A stretch of DNA of 56,525 bases, taken from Chloroflexota bacterium (GTDB lineage: Bacteria; Chloroflexota; Dehalococcoidia; SM23-28-2; HRBIN24). The notes below the pieces were generated by a model that worked only from the letters and a program-made list of their open reading frames with translations, did no database searches and had not been told where the DNA came from. Made by a program: the position numbers and the translations under genes. Where the stretch lies: NCBI GenBank assembly GCA_030550295.1, contig JAUQPQ010000003.1:1-56525 (forward strand), given 5' to 3'. Shown here in pieces: positions 50,455-56,525 of this stretch; positions within the stretch are counted from its first letter, which is position 1, and every line of letters starts with the position of its first letter.

Positions 50455-50706
50455 ATGAGAGTACCAGGCCAGGGAGAAGAGGAGCCATCTTTCCGATGGG
50501 CGGACATCTTTCACCTTACAAAGGCTATCTTTTCCATACTCTTCTGGCCTCTTGTGGCTTTGTTGGCGTTAATGATAGCTATAGGTGGGGTTACAGTAGC
50601 TTTCAGCGTGCACTGGGTATGGGGGGTAACGGCCATGGCCCTTATAGGTGTGGGGGTGGCGGTATGGGGATGGCTGGACGCTAACAGGCGTTCTAGAGAG
50701 CCGTGA
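50455..50706 (+). CDS. Small hypothetical membrane protein
   Basis: 83 aa with two strongly hydrophobic segments, 3 nt after pyrD. Confidence 0.5.
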   Translation: MRVPGQGEEEPSFRWADIFHLTKAIFSILFWPLVALLALMIAIGGVTVAFSVHWVWGVTAMALIGVGVAVWGWLDANRRSREP

Positions 50707-50731
50707 GATGCGCTTCTAGGGAGTAGGCCTT

Positions 50732-51421
50732 GTGTATACTGGAGACGCCGTGGTAGCGACCGGAGTAGCTGAAAGGTTGGCGCTGGTAAAAGAGAGGATC
50801 GCCCGTGCTTGCCTCAGGGTAGGCAGGTCTCCCCAGGAAGTGACTATAGTAGCGGTGGGGAAAGGGTTCCCCCCTGAGGCGTTAAAAGAGGCCTGGGAGG
50901 CGGGTATACGCCACTTCGGGGAGAACCGAGTACAAGAGGCGGAGGCTAAAAGGCCGCATCTCGCCTCTCTTCCCGTAGTTTGGCATATGGTAGGACACCT
51001 CCAGCGCAATAAGGTGAAAAAGGCCCTTGCCCTTTTCCACTCCATCGACAGTGTGGACTCTTTTCCTTTGGCCCAAGAGATAAGTCGGCGGGCCCAAAGT
51101 AAGGTTCCCGTGTTGTTGGAGGTAAACGTAGCCGGCGAACCGTCCAAGTTTGGGTTCTCCCCCCAAGAGGTACTGGAGGTGGCTGAGCGGATCGCCTCTC
51201 TACCTAACTTGGACGTGCAAGGCCTTATGACGGTGGCGCCAATGGCACAGGACTCGGAGGAGGTGCGACCCGTGTTCCGACGCCTCAGAGAGCTGGCCCA
51301 TGCCCTAGGGCTGAGGGAGCTCTCCATGGGTATGAGCGATGACTTTGAGGTGGCCATAGAAGAGGGGGCCACCATGGTGCGTCTAGGAAGGGCCATCTTT
51401 GGGCCCCGCAAAGTAGGGTAG
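50732..51421 (+). CDS. YggS/PLPBP family PLP-binding protein
   Basis: [75 protein letters not shown]. Confidence 0.95.
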   Translation: MYTGDAVVATGVAERLALVKERIARACLRVGRSPQEVTIVAVGKGFPPEALKEAWEAGIRHFGENRVQEAEAKRPHLASLPVVWHMVGHLQRNKVKKALALFHSIDSVDSFPLAQEISRRAQSKVPVLLEVNVAGEPSKFGFSPQEVLEVAERIASLPNLDVQGLMTVAPMAQDSEEVRPVFRRLRELAHALGLRELSMGMSDDFEVAIEEGATMVRLGRAIFGPRKVG

Positions 51422-51426
51422 TAAAG

Positions 51427-52245
51427 ATGAAGGTGGCCATAATAGGCGGTGGAGTTATGGGGGAGGCCCTTGTGGCCTCGGTGCTACGCCGGGGCCTCGT
51501 TTCCCCAGCAGAATTGACGGTATGTGAAATCGTGGCCCAGAAGCGGGAACACCTGGCCGCTACTTACGGTGTAAAAGTAGGCCATGACGCCGCTGAGGCC
51601 GTTAGGGGGGCCGACGTGGTGGTGCTCGCCGTCAAGCCCCAAGAGTTCCCTACTGTGGCTGCATCCCTGAAGGGGCAGCTGCAGCCAAAACAGGCGGTGC
51701 TATCCATCATGGCTGGCGTCAAGCTGGCAACCATAAAGGGCTCCATTGGCTACAGCCGTGTGGTCAGGGCGATGCCTAACACCCCTGCCCGCATAGGCGC
51801 TGGCGTCACCGTTTGGGTTGCTGCGCCCGAGGTGGAAACTCCTCAGAAGGAGATGGTGCGAAATATCCTGGGTTGCCTTGGGGCGGAAGTGGAGGCCCCT
51901 GAAGAGAAACTGGTGGATATGGCGACAGCTGTAAGTGGCAGTGGACCCGGATTCATCTTTCTACTCATGGAAGCATTAGTGGATGGGGCCGTCCACATAG
52001 GGATGCCCCGTCCCATGGCTACTGCCCTGGCCATCCATACCTTTTTGGGCAGCGCCCTCTACGCCCAAAAGGCGGATGCCTCTTTGGCGGAACTGCGAGG
52101 CCAAGTGGTTTCTCCAGGGGGGACTACATCAGCTGGGCTATTGGCCCTAGAAAAAGCGGGAGTAAGGGCAGCCATCATAGAAGCAGTGGCCCACGCCTAC
52201 CGTCGTGCCCTGGAACTGGGAGGGGAGCAGCCATTGGGGTCCTAG
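51427..52245 (+). CDS. proC: Pyrroline-5-carboxylate reductase
   Basis: [78 protein letters not shown]. Confidence 0.95.
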   Translation: MKVAIIGGGVMGEALVASVLRRGLVSPAELTVCEIVAQKREHLAATYGVKVGHDAAEAVRGADVVVLAVKPQEFPTVAASLKGQLQPKQAVLSIMAGVKLATIKGSIGYSRVVRAMPNTPARIGAGVTVWVAAPEVETPQKEMVRNILGCLGAEVEAPEEKLVDMATAVSGSGPGFIFLLMEALVDGAVHIGMPRPMATALAIHTFLGSALYAQKADASLAELRGQVVSPGGTTSAGLLALEKAGVRAAIIEAVAHAYRRALELGGEQPLGS

Positions 52246-52262
52246 TAGCTATTATCCAGGGT

Positions 52263-52487
52263 GTGGCCCAAGCCCTTACCTTGGCCATCGTTCTCAGGGC
52301 CCTGATCTCATGGTTCCCCTTAGATCCCCGCAACCCTGTGGTGACCTTCTTACATGACATCACCGAGCCCATTCTGGCCCCAATAAGGCAGGTAGTGCCC
52401 CGCCTAGGGATGCTGGACCTATCTCCGCTGGTGGCCATTATCCTTATTCAGGTGGTAGCCAACTTAGCGATAAGGGCCCTAATATGA
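52263..52487 (+). CDS. YggT family membrane protein
   Basis: LRALISWFPLDPRNPVVTFLHDITEPILAPIRQVVPRLGMLDLSPLVAIILI. Confidence 0.9.
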   Translation: MAQALTLAIVLRALISWFPLDPRNPVVTFLHDITEPILAPIRQVVPRLGMLDLSPLVAIILIQVVANLAIRALI

Positions 52488-52514
52488 TTGCCCCCGCAGG
52501 CCCAACATGTTATC

Positions 52515-53600
52515 ATGCCCTTGCCGGTAAGGGAGAAGGTGAGTGAGCTTATGCCTCAGCAAGAGAGGTTGCGTGCTCTAGAGCTGGCCATCGGCCAGAT
52601 TGAGAAAGAGTTTGGGAAGGGGGCCATTATGCGCCTGGGGGAGGCGGGGGCCAAGTTAGCTGTAGAGGCCATCCCCACGGGATCACTGGCTCTAGACCTC
52701 GCTTTAGGAGTAGGGGGGATACCACGGGGCAGGATAACGGAGATCTTCGGCCCTGAGATGTCGGGCAAGTCGACGTTGGCCCTCAGCGTAGTGGCCCAGG
52801 CCCAGAAAGCAGGTGGCATCGCCGCTTTTATCGATGCTGAGCATGCCCTGGACCCCAACTTTGCTGCTGCCATGGGCATTAAGGTAGAAGACCTCCTAGT
52901 ATCTCAGCCCGACACCGGGGAGCAGGCGTTAGAGATAGCCGAGGCGTTGGTCAGGTCCAACGCCGTAGATGTCATAGTGGTCGATTCGGTGGCTGCCCTC
53001 GTCCCTAAAGCGGAACTGGAGGGGGAGATGGGGGAGTCGATGCCTGGGCTTCAGGCTCGTCTCATGTCCCAGGCCTTGCGCAAGCTGACGGCGACCATCG
53101 CTCGCACCCGTACCGCGGTCATCTTCATAAACCAGCTACGTGAGAAAATAGGCGTAATCTTCGGCAGCCCAGAGGTGACCCCTGGTGGACGGGCCCTGAA
53201 GTTCTACGCCTCTGTACGCATCGATTTGCGACGTGTGGAGGCCATAAAGGTGGGCAACGAGATCATCGGCAACAGGGTAAGGGCGAAGGTGGTCAAAAAC
53301 AAGGTGGCCCCTCCCTTCCGAACGGCCGAGTTCGAGATCATATTCCAGGGGCCCAAAGTGGGCATAAGCTGGGAGAGCGATATCCTAGACCTGGGCACCG
53401 CTCTAGGCCTCATCCGCAAACAGGGGGCCTTCTACTCCTACGGGGAGATCCGCCTGGGGCAGGGAAGGGAACAGGCCAAAGAATACCTGCGCCAAAATCC
53501 TCAGTTGGCCCAAGGCTTGGAGCAACAAATCCGACAAAAGGCCTCTGAAGCGTTGCCCGTGCTCACCTTTGCCCCCGCCCCAGAGGCGGAGCCAATATAG
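52515..53600 (+). CDS. recA: Recombinase RecA
   Basis: [75 protein letters not shown]. Confidence 0.98.
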   Translation: MPLPVREKVSELMPQQERLRALELAIGQIEKEFGKGAIMRLGEAGAKLAVEAIPTGSLALDLALGVGGIPRGRITEIFGPEMSGKSTLALSVVAQAQKAGGIAAFIDAEHALDPNFAAAMGIKVEDLLVSQPDTGEQALEIAEALVRSNAVDVIVVDSVAALVPKAELEGEMGESMPGLQARLMSQALRKLTATIARTRTAVIFINQLREKIGVIFGSPEVTPGGRALKFYASVRIDLRRVEAIKVGNEIIGNRVRAKVVKNKVAPPFRTAEFEIIFQGPKVGISWESDILDLGTALGLIRKQGAFYSYGEIRLGQGREQAKEYLRQNPQLAQGLEQQIRQKASEALPVLTFAPAPEAEPI

Positions 53601-53618
53601 ACCCGGGCCGGAGCCTTT

Positions 53619-53635
53619 TTTAAAATCATTCTAAA
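53619..53635. promoter_or_regulatory. 17-bp near-perfect palindrome, candidate metalloregulator operator
   Basis: TTTAAAATCATTCTAAA, 7 of 8 pairs complementary, 10 nt before the start codon of the rubrerythrin-VIT1 gene. Confidence 0.45.
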
Positions 53636-53644
53636 GAAGCTGCC

Positions 53645-54820
53645 ATGGATAGAACCCAGCGAAACCTGTGGATCGCTTTTCTGGGCGAGGCTAAGGCCAA
53701 CCGCATGTATCTGGCCTATGCCCTCAAGGCGCTGGAAGAGGGGCATCCGGAGGTAGCAGCCGCCTTTATGGAGGCTGCCGGCGCAGAGACGATACACGCC
53801 CTTAGCCACTTGCGGGCCTTAGGGGAAATAGGCTCCACTCTAGAGAACCTCGTGGCTGTTACTGAAGGCGAGGCCTATGAGATGGAGATCATGTACCCCA
53901 AGTTCATATCCGAGGCGGAGGCTGATGGCCGGCCCGACGCTGCTGCCAGCTTTCGTCTGGCCTTAGAGGGGGAGCGGGAGCACTTGCGACGCTTTCAGGT
54001 TGCCCTTAGGCTTTTGGAGGAGAAAACGGGCCAAAAAGCCCCCCGCATCTCTCCCCCTTCGCCCCACACCGCGCCTGCCGCCGAGACCGTCCCTCCCAAG
54101 GTAATCCCTCATAGTGAAGGGGCAATCAAGGAGGTGCACAGCGAAAAATCGCGCATCGCTGCCCTCACCCGTCTGCGGGAGGTGGTGTTTGGAGCCCAAG
54201 ACGGACTGGTTACGGCCGCCACAGTAGCACCTGCCGTGGCAGCCGCTACCGAGTCTCAGGCCACCGTCTTGCTGGCAGGCCTGGCCGCCATCCTTGGGGG
54301 AACCCTGTCCATGAGCGCAGGCAGCTTTCTGGGCTCTAGGGCGGAGCGCCAGGTGCAAGAGTCTGAGCTGGCCCGGGAGGCATGGGAAATAGAGCACAAG
54401 CCAGAAGAGGAGATGGCGGAGCTAGTAGAGATCTACCGCCTGGAAGGCTTCTCCCTGGACGAGGCCAGGCAGATGGCCGAACGGGTGGCTGCCGACAAGG
54501 CCTTGTGGCTTAAGACGATGGCCGAGAAGGAGCTAGGTATCAGCCCCGAGGTGATGCCAGAGCCCACCAAAGATGCCCTAGTCATGGGGATCTCGTACCT
54601 CTTAGGTGGGATCATGCCCCTTATAGCCTTCTTCTTCGGGGCGGAAGGGCCGTCTATCGTCGCCTCCATCCTCACGGCCGCCGCTGTCCTTTTCCTCGTG
54701 GGGGCAGTGAAGGGGAGACTGGTGCGCCGGAACCCCATCATCGCAGGCGCTGAGGTGATGGCCATAGGGGGAGGCGTGGCCACCATCGCCTACTCCCTGG
54801 GGCGCATAGCCCCCGTTTAG
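53645..54820 (+). CDS. Rubrerythrin-type N-terminal domain fused to VIT1/CCC1 transporter (MbfA-like)
   Basis: N-term FLGEAKANRMYLAYALKALEEG..AGAETIHALSHLRAL..EREHLRRF; C-term LREVVFGAQDGLVTAATVAPAVAAAT..GGTLSMSAGSFLGSRAE. Confidence 0.92.
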   Translation: MDRTQRNLWIAFLGEAKANRMYLAYALKALEEGHPEVAAAFMEAAGAETIHALSHLRALGEIGSTLENLVAVTEGEAYEMEIMYPKFISEAEADGRPDAAASFRLALEGEREHLRRFQVALRLLEEKTGQKAPRISPPSPHTAPAAETVPPKVIPHSEGAIKEVHSEKSRIAALTRLREVVFGAQDGLVTAATVAPAVAAATESQATVLLAGLAAILGGTLSMSAGSFLGSRAERQVQESELAREAWEIEHKPEEEMAELVEIYRLEGFSLDEARQMAERVAADKALWLKTMAEKELGISPEVMPEPTKDALVMGISYLLGGIMPLIAFFFGAEGPSIVASILTAAAVLFLVGAVKGRLVRRNPIIAGAEVMAIGGGVATIAYSLGRIAPV

Positions 54821-54874
54821 GCGAAAAAATTATAAACAATTTCTATAGCTTCTCTCCTTATCCTTCGATTGCCG

Positions 54875-54903
54875 TTGACGGCCCTTTCTAGGGGCGGTAA
54901 GAT
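54875..54903 (+). promoter_or_regulatory. Candidate sigma-70 promoter for rny
   Basis: TTGACG, 17-nt spacer, TAAGAT. Confidence 0.5.
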
Positions 54904-54974
54904 GAAAAACAGGGGGCCGAACCTTAACAGGCCAGGAATATAGCAGAGCAACCGAGAAGGGAAGTGAGGTAGTT

Positions 54975-56507
54975 ATGCTTGGGACGATCATGTTGGTCAT
55001 TTTGGCCCTTCTCGGCGTAGTGGGTGGCGTATTCTTGGGCGCTTTAATTCAGTACTGGCTCACCCGGAGCAAGATGATCAGCGCCCAGCAGACTGCTGCC
55101 CGTATCCTTACCGAGGCCGAGAGGCGCCATAGGGAGATGATCATAGAGGCAAGGGAAGAGGCGGTAAGGGTAAAAACCCAGGCGGAACAGGAGCTACGGG
55201 AACGACGTGAGGAGATACAGAGGCTAGAGAGACGTCTACTACAGAAAGAAGAACACCTGGAGCAGAAGCTGGAGAACCTGGAGAGGAAAGAGCAGGCGCT
55301 AGCCCAAAAGAGCGCCGAACTGGAACAACTAAGAGCCCAAATGGCCCAACTTTACGAGGAGCGGCTCCAGGAGCTCCAGCGGGTGACTGGCCTCACCATC
55401 CAAGAGGCTAGGCAGCTCCTCCTCTCAGAGGTGGAGCGCGACATTAGGGAAGAGGCGAACCGCCGCATATACGAGGCAGAACAGCAGATAAAAGAGGAGG
55501 CCCAGGAAAGGGCACGAAAGATCCTGGTGACGGCCATGCAGCGCCTCACCAGCGACGTCGTGTCCCAGGCCACCGCCTCTGTAGTGCCCTTGCCGTCCGA
55601 AGATATAAAGGGCCGCATTATCGGCCGCGAAGGCCGCAATATTAGGGCCTTAGAACACCTAACAGGGGTGGACGTCATCATCGACGACACCCCTGACGCG
55701 GTTACCCTTTCCTCCTTTGACCCTGTGCGTAGGGAGATCGCCAGGATCGCCCTCACTAACCTTATAAGCGATGGCCGCATCCACCCTGCCCGTATTGAAG
55801 AGATGGTGGAGCGGGCGCGCAAGGAGGTAGAAGCAGCCATCTGGGAGGCAGGTCAACAGGCAGCCATAGAGGCCCATTGCCCTGGCCTCCACCCTGAGAT
55901 CATCAAGCTGCTGGGGCGCCTGAAATACCGATACTCCTATGGCCAGAACCAACTGAAGCATGCAATAGAGACGGCCCACCTGGCTGCCCTCATCGCCCAC
56001 GAGCTGGGGGCTGATGCCCAGGTAGCGCGCCTGGGAGGCCTCCTTCACGACATAGGCAAGGCTGTGGACCACGAGGTGGAGGGCACCCATGCCCGCATAG
56101 GGGCAGAGATTGCTAGCCGTTATGGTTTGCCTCCGGCGGTGGTGCACTGTATTGAGGCTCACCACGAGGAGGTGGAGCCACGCACCGTAGAAGCTATCAT
56201 CACCATCGTGGCCGATGCTCTTAGCGGCAGCCGCCCAGGGGCGAGGCGGGAGTCACTGGAACAGTATCTTAGACGGCTAGAGGCTCTGGAGAGCATGGCT
56301 TACTCCCTGCCAGGGGTGGAGAAGGCTTATGCTGTGCAGGCCGGACGGGAGATCCGCGTCATCGTCAAGCCAGAGGAGATAGACGACCTTGGCGCCGTTC
56401 GCCTAGCCAGAGAGCTAAGTCGTAAGATACAGGAGAACCTACAATACCCAGGCCAGATCAAGGTCACCGTTATCCGGGAGAAGCGGGCGGTGGAGTACGC
56501 TCGCTGA
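54975..56507 (+). CDS. rny: Ribonuclease Y
   Basis: N-terminal TM, long coiled coil, [58 protein letters not shown]. Confidence 0.96.
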   Translation: MLGTIMLVILALLGVVGGVFLGALIQYWLTRSKMISAQQTAARILTEAERRHREMIIEAREEAVRVKTQAEQELRERREEIQRLERRLLQKEEHLEQKLENLERKEQALAQKSAELEQLRAQMAQLYEERLQELQRVTGLTIQEARQLLLSEVERDIREEANRRIYEAEQQIKEEAQERARKILVTAMQRLTSDVVSQATASVVPLPSEDIKGRIIGREGRNIRALEHLTGVDVIIDDTPDAVTLSSFDPVRREIARIALTNLISDGRIHPARIEEMVERARKEVEAAIWEAGQQAAIEAHCPGLHPEIIKLLGRLKYRYSYGQNQLKHAIETAHLAALIAHELGADAQVARLGGLLHDIGKAVDHEVEGTHARIGAEIASRYGLPPAVVHCIEAHHEEVEPRTVEAIITIVADALSGSRPGARRESLEQYLRRLEALESMAYSLPGVEKAYAVQAGREIRVIVKPEEIDDLGAVRLARELSRKIQENLQYPGQIKVTVIREKRAVEYAR

Positions 56508-56525
56508 GGGGTCATGAGAGGGGGG

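Noticed and set aside
49962-50507. 181-aa minus-strand ORF
   Set aside because: Fully antisense to pyrD; low-complexity Ser/Ala/Thr/Pro translation without recognisable motif.

Overview
The window is a gene-dense, GC-rich bacterial chromosome segment of about 60 protein genes. It looks like a Chloroflexota/Dehalococcoidia-type genome, but that is inference only. I saw no rRNA, tRNA, CRISPR array or transposon. From left to right it contains: (i) a mosaic of CoA/acyl metabolism genes (acyl-CoA dehydrogenases, CaiB/BaiF CoA-transferases, crotonases, MaoC hydratases); (ii) a compact cluster at ~11.8-22.5 kb with crotonyl-CoA carboxylase/reductase, an acyl-CoA mutase large subunit, a MaoC hydratase, an acyl-CoA dehydrogenase, a malyl-CoA-lyase-like enzyme, thiolase and acetoacetyl-CoA reductase, best read as an ethylmalonyl-CoA pathway island with a symmetric divergent promoter; (iii) a cysteinyl-tRNA synthetase fused in one frame to a family 2 glycosyltransferase, with no canonical start codon upstream of its HIGN motif; (iv) an AorABC-like tungsten aldehyde oxidoreductase operon with a MoaD-like protein; (v) a pyrimidine operon (PyrR attenuator, pyrR-pyrB-pyrC-carA-GNAT-carB-pyrK, with pyrD downstream); (vi) mrp, a SufR-like regulator, yggS-proC-yggT, recA, a rubrerythrin-VIT1 fusion and rny. 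Seven of the nine convergent gene pairs overlap by exactly 4 nt at their stop codons (CTAA/CTAG). All functional names come from motif recognition in the translations; no database search was run.
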